Position numbers and translations under genes: made by a program. From Leifsonia virtsii (GTDB lineage Bacteria > Actinomycetota > Actinomycetes > Actinomycetales > Microbacteriaceae): a stretch of DNA of 64,000 nucleotides. Below the pieces are notes generated by a model. It made no database searches. It was given only the letters and a program-made list of their open reading frames with translations, and was not told the DNA's origin. The first letter of the stretch is position 1. Every line of letters starts with the position of its first letter. Location: assembly GCF_030433675.1 (NCBI RefSeq), contig NZ_JAROCB010000003.1:310001-374000 (forward strand), written 5' to 3'. Positions 25,328 through 32,911 of the stretch are shown here, one piece after another.

Positions 25328-25906
25328 ATGGCAATCAGAATCTCTGCACGCGCGCGCCGCCTTCTGGCATCCGGAGTCGCCATCGCGGCGCTCTCGATCG
25401 GCCTCGTCTCCGTCGGCGGCACGGCGAACGCCGCCACCGCGGAACAGACCTCGGCGCCCGCGCAGTCGTGCTCGTACGACATCGGCACGAGAACGCTGGT
25501 CTGCGTCGACGCCGGGGAGGACCTCAACGAGGCCGTCCTCGAAGAGGCCCACCTGCGCGTCGTCGAACCGGCCGGCGCCGAGGGAGCGGTGGCGGCCGCC
25601 ACGTTCGCGGCGGCGGGCGTGCAGGCGACGTTCATCCAGAGCCAGCTCTACGACGACGCCAACTACGGCGGCTCGTTCTTCCAGATCACCAACTCCAGCG
25701 CCTGCAACGGCAGCACGACCTGGAACTTCGGCCCGCTCGGCAACGTCGGCTGGTCTGGCAGGGTGAGCTCGTTCAAGAGCTTCTCGGGCTGCAGCACGAA
25801 GCTCTGGCAGGGCACCAATTACAGCGGCGCCTCGTACGGCTACGCCGTTAACGCCGCGAGCCTCGGCTCGATGAACGATCAGGCGAACTCGGTCAGCATG
25901 AGGTGA
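25328..25906 (+). CDS. Secreted beta/gamma-crystallin-like protein
   Basis: A 192-residue exported protein. A Sec signal (about 1-36) ends at a likely ANA-AT cleavage site. Cysteines in QSCSYD and LVCVDAG may pair. The C-terminal ~80 residues hold two crystallin-like repeats (LYDDANYGGSFFQITNSS and LWQGTNYSGASYGY), with cysteines near SACNG and SGCST. This fold also occurs in peptidase inhibitor family I36 and in calcium-binding crystallins. It is divergent from the ECF sigma operon and could be controlled by it. Binding target unknown. Confidence 0.75.
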   Translation: MAIRISARARRLLASGVAIAALSIGLVSVGGTANAATAEQTSAPAQSCSYDIGTRTLVCVDAGEDLNEAVLEEAHLRVVEPAGAEGAVAAATFAAAGVQATFIQSQLYDDANYGGSFFQITNSSACNGSTTWNFGPLGNVGWSGRVSSFKSFSGCSTKLWQGTNYSGASYGYAVNAASLGSMNDQANSVSMR

Positions 25907-25916
25907 CGGTGGTCGG

Positions 25917-26903
25917 CTACGACACCTGATCGAGGCTCGACGCATCCCCCTGCGGGAGGACCACGAGCTTGCCGTGCGGCGCACCCGCGACGCTCGCCTC
26001 CATCGCCTCGCGCCATCCGCCGAAGGGGAAGGTCGCGGCGATGGGGAGCCGGAACCCGCCCTTCGCGGCGAGCTCCGCGTACTCCGCCACGACGCCGGCG
26101 TCCGGGAAGGCGCCGGAGGAGAGGAGCAGGTCGAGGTTGACGCGAGCACCGAGCTCACGGGCCTCGTCGTGGTTGCTGATGGTCACGACGCGGGAGGGCA
26201 CACCCCCGGCGAGCGCGATGAGGTCGGCCATGGTCCCGGGGCTCGGGCGCGGGGTGTCGAGGACGAGGTCGACATCGCCGCCGGCGAGCGCGCGCACGCG
26301 GGCAGGCATCCCCTCTCCGTACGGAGTGACCAGAGCGCCGAACTCCTCCAGCTGAGGGGCGAGGCTCGGGCCTGCGGTGGCGATGACGCGGGCGCCGCGC
26401 CGGAGCGCCACCTGCACCGCTGCGAAGCCGACCATGCCTCCTGCGCCGTGGACCAGCAGGGTCGAGCCGCTCTCCACCCCCATCGCGTCGAGCGTCCAGA
26501 CGGCGGTCTTGACGACCATCGGGAGGGTGGCGGCGTGCGCTTCGTCGAGCCCGTCGGGGAGGGGGAACCACTCGCGCAGGATCGCCGCATCCGCGAGTCC
26601 GCCGCTCGCCTGGCCGGTGACATCCGCGGTTCCGAGGACGCGGTCGCCCGGAGCGATGCCCTCGACGCCCTCGCCGACGGAGTCCACGGTCCCGGCGACG
26701 TCGAAGCCGATCCCGCGCGGCAGCCGGCCGGCCTGGAAGCCGCGGCACACCTCCCAGTCGGCCGGGTTCAATCCCACCGCGGCGACGCGGATGCGGACCT
26801 GACCCTCGCCGGGATCGGGGATCTCGGTCCACTCCTCGCGGAGCACGTCTGACGGCTCGCCGTACTCCTGAAAGCGGACGGTTCGGGATCGGGTGGCGGC
26901 CAT
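25917..26903 (-). CDS. Zinc-type alcohol dehydrogenase-like NADPH oxidoreductase
   Basis: A 328-residue MDR-superfamily protein of the quinone oxidoreductase type. The N-terminal GroES-like domain includes VAAVGLNPADWEVCRG and GFDVAGTVDSVGEGV. The Rossmann part has the nucleotide-binding stretch LLVHGAGGMVGFAAVQVAL. It lacks the catalytic and structural zinc cysteines of true alcohol dehydrogenases. It probably reduces quinones or enones with NADPH. It is divergent from a TetR gene, with a shared palindrome between them, so it is the likely repressed target. Confidence 0.85.
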   Translation of the reverse strand: MAATRSRTVRFQEYGEPSDVLREEWTEIPDPGEGQVRIRVAAVGLNPADWEVCRGFQAGRLPRGIGFDVAGTVDSVGEGVEGIAPGDRVLGTADVTGQASGGLADAAILREWFPLPDGLDEAHAATLPMVVKTAVWTLDAMGVESGSTLLVHGAGGMVGFAAVQVALRRGARVIATAGPSLAPQLEEFGALVTPYGEGMPARVRALAGGDVDLVLDTPRPSPGTMADLIALAGGVPSRVVTISNHDEARELGARVNLDLLLSSGAFPDAGVVAEYAELAAKGGFRLPIAATFPFGGWREAMEASVAGAPHGKLVVLPQGDASSLDQVS

Positions 26904-26921
26904 GTGCTTCTCCTCGGTATC

Positions 26922-26970
26922 GTAGTGACAGTCGCTGACGCTACCACGTTAAGTCAGTGACTGTCACTAC
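26922..26970. promoter_or_regulatory. 18-bp inverted repeat, probable TetR operator
   Basis: Arms 26922-26939 (GTAGTGACAGTCGCTGAC) and 26953-26970 (GTCAGTGACTGTCACTAC) are inverted repeats with one mismatch and a 13-base centre. The left arm overlaps a TACGAT minus-10 for the oxidoreductase gene; the right arm abuts a TACGAA before the TetR gene. Confidence 0.75.
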
Positions 26971-26982
26971 GAAGGGGTCAGG

Positions 26983-27534
26983 ATGCCGAGAAACGGCGAC
27001 GAGGCGCGCCGCCGCCTGCGCGAGGCGGCGCTCGAGCTCTACAGCGAGCAGGGCTTCGACGCGACCACCACCGCGCAGATCGCCGCACGGGCCGGCGTCA
27101 CCGAGCGCACCTACTTCCGGCATTTCGCCGACAAGCGCGAGGTGCTCTTCGGCGGCGAGTCCGAGCTGCGCGACACCATGACCGGCGCCATTGCCGCCGC
27201 TCCGCCGCAGACGTCGCCCCTCGACCTCGTGATGGGGTCCTACCTCGCCGCTGTGCCCCTGTTCGTCGCCGGGCGCCGGGTCGCGCTCCGTCGAGCCGAA
27301 CTCATCGACGCGACGCCGGCCCTCCAGGAGAGGGCTCACGCCAAGACCGCGGCCCTCGCCGACGCGATCGTCGAGTCGCTGACGGCGCGCGGCATCCCGG
27401 AGCCGACCGCCCGCCTGGCCGCGCAGGTCGGGGCCGCGGCGTTCCAGCGCGCCGGCGCGCAGTGGTACGCGGACCCCTCGCTCGACCTCACGGCCCTGGT
27501 GCGTGCCGCCGTGGACGAGGTACGGCGGCTTTAG
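26983..27534 (+). CDS. TetR family transcriptional regulator
   Basis: A 183-residue regulator. The N-terminal helix-turn-helix domain (about 5-55) reads ALELYSEQGFDATTTAQIAARAG followed by VTERTYFRHFADKREVLF, the TetR signature. The rest is the helical ligand-binding and dimer domain. It is divergent from the oxidoreductase gene, and an 18-bp inverted repeat lies between them, so it probably represses both genes and is released by the oxidoreductase substrate. Confidence 0.9.
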   Translation: MPRNGDEARRRLREAALELYSEQGFDATTTAQIAARAGVTERTYFRHFADKREVLFGGESELRDTMTGAIAAAPPQTSPLDLVMGSYLAAVPLFVAGRRVALRRAELIDATPALQERAHAKTAALADAIVESLTARGIPEPTARLAAQVGAAAFQRAGAQWYADPSLDLTALVRAAVDEVRRL

Positions 27535-27585
27535 CGCACGTCGTCGTCGCTCGGGCGCGCCAAGCGCCGGCCCTCGTGACCCGGA

Positions 27586-28959
27586 TCAGATCGGCGCCAT
27601 GTCCGCGAAGCGGGAGTACATGCCCTGGAAGGCGACGGTGACCGTTCGGGTGGGGCCGTTTCGGTGCTTGGCGACGATGAGGTCGGCCTCGCCGGCGCGG
27701 GGGTTGTCCTTCTCGTAGGCGGACTCGCGGTGGAGGAGGATGACGACGTCGGCGTCCTGCTCGATCGAGCCGGACTCGCGGAGGTCGCTCAGGGCGGGGA
27801 GCTTGTCGGCTCGCTGCTCCGGGCCACGGTTCAGCTGGGAGAGGGCGATGACCGGGACCTGGAGCTCCTTGGCGAGCAGCTTCAGGGCGCGGGAGAACTC
27901 GCTGACCTCCTGCTGGCGGCTCTCGACGCGTTTGCCGCTCGTCATCAGCTGCAGGTAGTCGATGATGACCATCTTGAGGCCGACGCGCTGCTTGAGGCGG
28001 CGGCACTTGGCGCGGATCTCCACCAGGGTCATGTTGGGGCTGTCGTCGATGTACAGCGGGGCGTCGTTGATGCGGCCGCGCGTGGAGGCGATCGTGGTCC
28101 AGTCGCGATTGTCGACCGTTCCCTTGCGCATGTTCTGGAGCGGGACGGTCGCCTCGGCCGAGAGCAGGCGCATGGCGATCTCGCTGCGGCCCATCTCGAG
28201 GGAGAAGAAGATGGTCGGCATGTCGTGCTTGATGGCGGCCGCGCGGGCGAAGTCGAGCGCGAGGGTCGACTTTCCGAGGGCGGGTCGCGCCGCGACGATG
28301 ACCATCTGGCCGGGGTGCAGGCCGTTGGTCAGCTCGTCCAGCTCGGCGAAACCGGTCGGGACGCCGGTCATCGAGCCGTCCTTGTGCTTCGCAGCCTCGA
28401 TCTCGTCGATCGCGACAGTCACGGCCTCGGTGAGCGGGACGTAGTCCTCGGTCTCCTGCGTGCCGGTGACGGAGTAGATCTCGGCCTGCGCGTTGTTCAC
28501 CAGGTCGAGCACCTCGCCCTCGGCCTTGTAGCCCATCTGCGTGATGCGCGTTCCGGCCTCGACGAGGCGGCGGAGCAGCGCCTTCTCGCCCACGATGTTG
28601 GCGTAGTAGCCGGCGTTGGCGGCGGTCGGGACGAGGCTCGTGAGGGTGTGCAGGTACTCTGCGCCACCCGCGCGGGAGAGCTCGCCGATCTTGGTCAGCT
28701 CGTCCGTGACCGTGATGACGTCGGTCGGCTCGCCGTGCGAGTAGAGCGACAGGATCGCGTCGTAGATGATCTCGTGCTTCGGGATGTAGAAGTCCGTGCC
28801 CCGGATGACCTCGACCACATCGGCGACGGCGTCCTTGCTGAGCAGCATGCCGCCGAGCGCGCTCTGCTCGGCGAGCAGGTCGTGCGGAGGGGTGCGCTCC
28901 GGTGAACGGGCGTCGCCCGCATCACGACCGTCGGCGAGACCGATATGGGCGATCGACAC
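27586..28959 (-). CDS. dnaB: Replicative DNA helicase
   Basis: A 457-residue hexameric helicase. The N-terminal domain begins near LLAEQSALGGMLLSKDAV, the RecA-like core has Walker A ARPALGKST and Walker B MVIIDYLQLM, and the C-terminal arginine finger region is DLRESGSIEQDADVVILLHR. It unwinds the fork ahead of the polymerase and is loaded at oriC by DnaA, probably with DciA in this lineage. No intein interrupts it. The gap upstream, 479 bases to rplI, carries several DnaA-box-like elements. Confidence 0.96.
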   Translation of the reverse strand: MSIAHIGLADGRDAGDARSPERTPPHDLLAEQSALGGMLLSKDAVADVVEVIRGTDFYIPKHEIIYDAILSLYSHGEPTDVITVTDELTKIGELSRAGGAEYLHTLTSLVPTAANAGYYANIVGEKALLRRLVEAGTRITQMGYKAEGEVLDLVNNAQAEIYSVTGTQETEDYVPLTEAVTVAIDEIEAAKHKDGSMTGVPTGFAELDELTNGLHPGQMVIVAARPALGKSTLALDFARAAAIKHDMPTIFFSLEMGRSEIAMRLLSAEATVPLQNMRKGTVDNRDWTTIASTRGRINDAPLYIDDSPNMTLVEIRAKCRRLKQRVGLKMVIIDYLQLMTSGKRVESRQQEVSEFSRALKLLAKELQVPVIALSQLNRGPEQRADKLPALSDLRESGSIEQDADVVILLHRESAYEKDNPRAGEADLIVAKHRNGPTRTVTVAFQGMYSRFADMAPI

Positions 28960-29438
28960 GTTCTCTCCTCACTGCTCGCGGTCGTACGGATCAGGTGGAC
29001 CCGGGCACGGCGAAGCCACCTGGAGTGATCGTTCCGCGCCCTGCGCGGTGGGATCCTCCTGGTCCGATTGTCGGGGCGACCTCCGACATCGCCGCGCTGA
29101 GCGGCAGCGTGTCCGTCGACGTCGCTCCACCCTATGGAGGGGTCACCCCCGCTCACAACTCGGCCTGTGGATAACGATGTGGAGAATCTGCGCGAAACGC
29201 CGTGGAGTGTGTGTAGAAGATGTGTGGAAACCTGTGGAGAGAAAGGAATGTCAGGAGAATATTATGCGCCTGAACAGGATTTTCTCTTTCCCCAGGCTGT
29301 GTGTAAAAACTTCTTTGAAGCCTGTGTTCAACGTTGGTCGTCATCGGTGACGACCTGTGCACAAATGAGGGGAAAAGTCCCTTAACGAGGTGTAGCGGCG
29401 GGCCGATGCCCGCCGCTACACTTTCGTTTGTTTCGCGC
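28960..29438. other. 479-bp gap between dnaB and rplI with DnaA-box-like cluster
   Basis: No gene is seen. It holds a perfect DnaA box TGTGGATAA (29166-29174) and related TGTGGAGAA (29178-29186), TGTGGAAAC (29223-29231) and TGTGGAGAG (29233-29241), then an AT-rich stretch (29255-29300) and the rplI hairpin. Composition is clearly less GC-rich than in the flanking genes. Possibly DnaA-controlled dnaB expression or DnaA titration. Confidence 0.5.
29390..29421. terminator. 14-bp perfect hairpin after rplI
   Basis: GTGTAGCGGCGGGC (29390-29403) pairs with GCCCGCCGCTACAC (29408-29421) around a CGAT loop, 17 bases past the rplI stop codon. A T-rich run lies on the plus-strand side. Confidence 0.7.
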
Positions 29439-29891
29439 CTACTTGGCCGCGACCACCTGCAAGGTGATGATGGCGGAGAGGTCGTCGTGCAGACGCACGG
29501 TGGCCTCGTGGTCGCCGACCACCTTGATGGGGTTGGGGAGCTCGATCTTGCGCTTGTCGAGCTCGCCGATGCCCGCCGCCTTGACGGCGTCGGCGACATC
29601 GCCGGTCTTCACCGAACCGAACAGACGGCCCTCGCGGCCCGCCTTCACGGTCAGCTTGACCTTGGTCGCCTCGAGCTTGGCCTTGAGGTCCTGCGCCTGC
29701 TCGACGGTGTGGAGCTCGCGGGCGGCGCGGGCCGCCTTGATCTGCTCGACCTGCTTCTCACCGCCACGGCTCCACGCGATCGCGAAGCCCTGGGGGACGA
29801 GGTAGTTGCGCGCGTAGCCGTTCTTGACGTCGACGACGTCACCGGCAGAGCCGAGGCCGGTGACCTCGTGCGTGAGAATAACCTTCGACAT
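29439..29891 (-). CDS. rplI: 50S ribosomal protein L9
   Basis: A 150-residue L9. The N-terminal signature is [33 protein letters not shown] (residues 3-35, quoted in part by family), followed by the long connecting helix and the C-terminal 23S-binding domain. It reaches from the L1 stalk base and influences frame maintenance. It is the last gene of the rpsF-ssb-rpsR-rplI operon, 11 bases after rpsR, and is followed by a hairpin. Confidence 0.95.
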   Translation of the reverse strand: MSKVILTHEVTGLGSAGDVVDVKNGYARNYLVPQGFAIAWSRGGEKQVEQIKAARAARELHTVEQAQDLKAKLEATKVKLTVKAGREGRLFGSVKTGDVADAVKAAGIGELDKRKIELPNPIKVVGDHEATVRLHDDLSAIITLQVVAAK

Positions 29892-29902
29892 GTCGTTGCT
29901 CC

Positions 29903-30166
29903 TTAGCGGCCAGAGCCGGCGTAGGGGAGGAGCGCCATCTCGCGCGCGTTCTTGACCGCGCGGGCGATGAGGCGCTGCTCCTGGACGGAGACACCGGTGA
30001 TCCGGCGGGCGCGGATCTTTCCACGCTCCGAGATGAACTTCCGCAGGGTTGCGACGTCCTTGTAATCGATGACGCCGACGCGAACGGACTTCGCGGGAGC
30101 GGCGTTCTTGCCGTCCTTGCCCTTGCGGATCGGCTTGCGGCGGTCGCCGCTCGACTTTCCAGCCAT
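29903..30166 (-). CDS. rpsR: 30S ribosomal protein S18, zinc-independent form
   Basis: An 87-residue S18 with the core [20 protein letters not shown] and [23 protein letters not shown]. It has no cysteines, so it is the C-minus type. It binds the 30S platform together with S6. It lies between ssb and rplI in the usual operon order. The start is ATG 30166. Confidence 0.95.
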   Translation of the reverse strand: MAGKSSGDRRKPIRKGKDGKNAAPAKSVRVGVIDYKDVATLRKFISERGKIRARRITGVSVQEQRLIARAVKNAREMALLPYAGSGR

Positions 30167-30246
30167 GGTTTCCTTTGCTTTCCGCCCGTCCGGATCACGT
30201 CCGTCGGGCTGATGATGTGTGCCCCTCGTGCGAGAGGCGAGTCTCG

Positions 30247-30759
30247 TTAGAAGGGGGTCTCGTCGTTGTAGGAGCCCGGGGTGTTCCAGACATCCGCACC
30301 GGCGGACGGATCCGCGGGAGCAGAAGCCGCCCACGGCTCCTCGACGGCAGGCGCACCGCCGCCGAAGCCGCCCTGGCCGCGTCCTCCACCGGAGGACTGG
30401 GTGCGGGTGACCTGAGCGGTGGCGTAGCGCAGCGACGGGCCGATCTCGTCGATCTCGAGCTCGATGCTGGTGCGCTTCTCGCCTTCCTTCGTCTCGTAGG
30501 AGCGCTGCTTCAGGCGGCCCTGCGCGATAACGCGCGACCCCTTGGTCAGCGAACCGGCGACGTGCTCGGCGAACTCGCGCCACACGCTGGCGCGGAGGAA
30601 CAGAGCCTCACCGTCCTTCCACTCGTTCGCCTGACGGTCGAACGTGCGGGGAGTGGACGCGATGGTGAAGTTGGCGACTGCCAGCCCGTTCTGCGTGTAA
30701 CGCAGCTCGGGGTCGGCCGTGAGGTTTCCCACCACGGTGATGACGGTCTCGCCGGCCAT
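30247..30759 (-). CDS. ssb: Single-stranded DNA-binding protein
   Basis: A 170-residue SSB. The OB-fold covers about 1-110 ([41 protein letters not shown]). A Gly-rich linker ([14 protein letters not shown]) leads to the acidic C-terminal tip SYNDETPF, which binds partner proteins. It protects single-stranded DNA and recruits repair and replication factors. It starts four bases after the rpsF stop codon, and rpsR follows. Confidence 0.95.
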   Translation of the reverse strand: MAGETVITVVGNLTADPELRYTQNGLAVANFTIASTPRTFDRQANEWKDGEALFLRASVWREFAEHVAGSLTKGSRVIAQGRLKQRSYETKEGEKRTSIELEIDEIGPSLRYATAQVTRTQSSGGGRGQGGFGGGAPAVEEPWAASAPADPSAGADVWNTPGSYNDETPF

Positions 30760-30763
30760 GGGA

Positions 30764-31135
30764 CTAGGCGCCGGCCTTCTCGGAGGTGGCGGCCTTGCGG
30801 GCGGCCTTCTCGTCGGCGCGCTTCTGAGCGGCCGCGACCTGGGCGATGGCCTCTTCGGCGCGGAGGACCTTGGTGCGCATGACGGCCTCGCTGAGCTTCA
30901 GCTGGCGGTCGAGCTCCTTGGTGGTGTCGCCCTCGGCGGTGAGCTGCACGACGGCGTAGATGCCCTCGGACTTCTTGTTGATCTCGTAGGCCAGGCGACG
31001 ACGTCCCCAGATGTCGACGTTGTCGATCGTTCCGCCGTCGTTGCGAACGACGTTGAGGAACTTGTCAAGGCTCGGAGCCACGGTGCGCTCATCGATCTCG
31101 GGATCGAGGATGACCATCAACTCGTACTGATGCAT
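30764..31135 (-). CDS. rpsF: 30S ribosomal protein S6
   Basis: A 123-residue S6, starting [19 protein letters not shown]. The core includes [21 protein letters not shown], and the C-terminal ~25 residues are an Ala/Lys-rich tail typical of actinobacteria. S6 pairs with S18 on the 30S platform. The start is ATG 31135, with a GAGGAGGTGGGTTAGTC ribosome site. It is the first gene of the rpsF-ssb-rpsR-rplI operon. Confidence 0.95.
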   Translation of the reverse strand: MHQYELMVILDPEIDERTVAPSLDKFLNVVRNDGGTIDNVDIWGRRRLAYEINKKSEGIYAVVQLTAEGDTTKELDRQLKLSEAVMRTKVLRAEEAIAQVAAAQKRADEKAARKAATSEKAGA

Positions 31136-31163
31136 GACTAACCCACCTCCTCTGGTCTCAGCG

Positions 31164-31182
31164 GCTGCAGACGGTCTGCAGC
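31164..31182 (-). promoter_or_regulatory. rpsF leader hairpin with CCG loop, possible S6:S18 site
   Basis: On the minus strand GCTGCAGA and TCTGCAGC form an 8-bp perfect stem closing on CCG, 29 bases before the rpsF start. S6:S18 leader motifs in other bacteria present a CCG trinucleotide in a hairpin that mimics 16S rRNA. The match is by eye only. Confidence 0.4.
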
Positions 31183-31387
31183 AGGAGGGTGTCATAGACG
31201 TGCCACGGGCAGCATGGCGCCCGGGCAACTTATCAAGGGTAACGGATGCTGCTACGGGACGCCAGCCGGCGGTGATCTCGGTCATGCCACCACTCTCCCG
31301 GGGGAGGCGCCTCGCCGGTGCCCTGCGTCCGGATCTGTGGAGAATCCGTCGATGCGACGACCTGTGTGCACATCGCCGGAGGGACCG

Positions 31388-32812
31388 TCAGCGCTGCTCC
31401 CACCACTCCAGCAGCCGCCGGGTGGCCTCCTCCTCGCCGAGCGGCCCCTCGTCGAGCCGCAGCTCGAGCAGGAACTTCATCGCCTGGCCCACCTCGCGTC
31501 CCGGCCTGATGCCGAGCACGCGCATGACCTGCTCGCCGTCGAGGTCGGGCCGCACGGCATGCAGCTCCTCCTGCTCCTTGAGCTCGCGGATGCGTGTCTC
31601 GAGGTCGTCGTAGGCGAACGCCAGACGGTCGGCCTTCCGCCGGTTGCGGGTCGTGACGTCGGCGCGGGTCAGCATGTGCAGGCGCTCCAGCTCGGGACCC
31701 GCATCGCGCACGTACCGGCGCACGGCGGAGTCGGTCCAGTGCGCGTCCGCGTAGCCGAAGAAGCGGAGGTGCAGCTCGATCAGGCGCGCGACCGCGTCGA
31801 TCGTGGCCTTGTCGAACCGCAGGGCGGTCAGCCGCTTCTTGGCCAGCTTCGCCCCGACGACGTCGTGGTGGTAGAAGCTGACCGCCCCGCCCGGCTCGAA
31901 CCGGCGCGTCGCCGGCTTGCCGATGTCGTGCAGGATGGCCGCGAGCCGCAGCACGAGATCGGGGGCCTCGCCGGGGTGACGCTCCTTCTCGTACCCGATC
32001 GCCTGATCGAGCACCGTGAGGCTGTGCTGGTAGACGTCCTTGTGGTGGTGGTGCTCGTCGGCCTCGAGCCGCAGCGCCGGGATCTCGGGGATCACGTGCT
32101 CGGCGAGCCCCGAGTCCACCAGGAGCTCGATGCCGGGCCGCGGCTCGTCGGCGAGGAGCAGCTTCGTCAGCTCGTCGCGCACGCGCTCGGCGCTCACGAT
32201 CTCGATGCGGCCGGCCATCGCCGCCATGGCGTCCCGCGTCTCCTGGTCGACCGCGAATCCCAGCTGAGCGGCGAACCGCGCCGCCCTCATCATCCGGAGC
32301 GGGTCGTCGCCGAATGAGACCTGCGGGGTGCTCGGCGTGGTGATGACGCCCGCGATGAGGTGCTCGACGCCGCCCGACGGGTCGACGAGCCGCACCTCGG
32401 GAAGGCGCAGGGCGAGCGCGTTGACGGTGAAGTCGCGGCGCAGCAGGTCGCCCTCGAGGGTGTCGCCGAACTCCACCTCCGGCTTGCGCGTCGTGCCGTC
32501 GTAGCTGTCGCTGCGGTACGTCGTGATCTCGACCGTGTCGTCGCCGAACCGCGCGCCGATGGTGCCGAACTGCCGGCCGATGTCCCAGTGCGCGTCAGCG
32601 ATCGGCGCGACGATGCGCAGGATGTCGTCGGGACGGGCGTCCGTCGTGAAGTCGAGGTCGTGAACGGAGCGGCCGAGGAGCGCATCCCGCACCGGCCCTC
32701 CGACGAGGGCGAGCTCATGCCCGGCGGCCTGGAAGGCCTCGGCAAGTCGGGCGACCGCCGGCGTCCGTGCAAGGCCGCCGAGACGTTCGAGGGATTCGGC
32801 GACGCTCTGCAT
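31388..32812 (-). CDS. cca: CCA tRNA nucleotidyltransferase / poly(A) polymerase family
   Basis: A 474-residue class II nucleotidyltransferase with an HD domain. The catalytic motif is LVGGPVRDALLGRSVHDLDFTTDA (near 37-60), motif C is RRDFTVNALAL, motif D is DPLRMMRAARFA, and the HD motif is LAAILHDIGKPATR. It repairs or adds CCA to tRNA 3' ends. tRNA-Ala in this window has no encoded CCA, so such an enzyme is needed. The start is ATG 32812; the ORF extends further upstream but loses similarity to the family. Confidence 0.93.
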   Translation of the reverse strand: MQSVAESLERLGGLARTPAVARLAEAFQAAGHELALVGGPVRDALLGRSVHDLDFTTDARPDDILRIVAPIADAHWDIGRQFGTIGARFGDDTVEITTYRSDSYDGTTRKPEVEFGDTLEGDLLRRDFTVNALALRLPEVRLVDPSGGVEHLIAGVITTPSTPQVSFGDDPLRMMRAARFAAQLGFAVDQETRDAMAAMAGRIEIVSAERVRDELTKLLLADEPRPGIELLVDSGLAEHVIPEIPALRLEADEHHHHKDVYQHSLTVLDQAIGYEKERHPGEAPDLVLRLAAILHDIGKPATRRFEPGGAVSFYHHDVVGAKLAKKRLTALRFDKATIDAVARLIELHLRFFGYADAHWTDSAVRRYVRDAGPELERLHMLTRADVTTRNRRKADRLAFAYDDLETRIRELKEQEELHAVRPDLDGEQVMRVLGIRPGREVGQAMKFLLELRLDEGPLGEEEATRRLLEWWEQR

Positions 32813-32862
32813 GGTGCCCCAGTTTAACGGCCCCGCTCGCCGGGCTCTCAGGGCACGACCTC

Positions 32863-32868
32863 TAGAAT
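32863..32868 (+). promoter_or_regulatory. Minus-10 element upstream of the DUF6049 gene
   Basis: TAGAAT ends seven bases before an ATG at 32876, which would make the transcript leaderless and begin it with an 11-residue ORF. Confidence 0.5.
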
Positions 32869-32875
32869 CGTCGTC

Positions 32876-32911
32876 ATGGAGGCCGAGTCGGGATCGCGCG
32901 TCGACGCATGA
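32876..32911 (+). CDS. Putative 11-residue leader ORF overlapping the DUF6049 start
   Basis: ATG 32876 opens an ORF reading MEAESGSRVDA whose stop overlaps the start of the next gene as ATGA. A TAGAAT minus-10 element places transcription start at this ATG. Ribosomes that begin leaderless on the small ORF could reinitiate on the DUF6049 gene. The size makes chance possible. Confidence 0.35.
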   Translation: MEAESGSRVDA

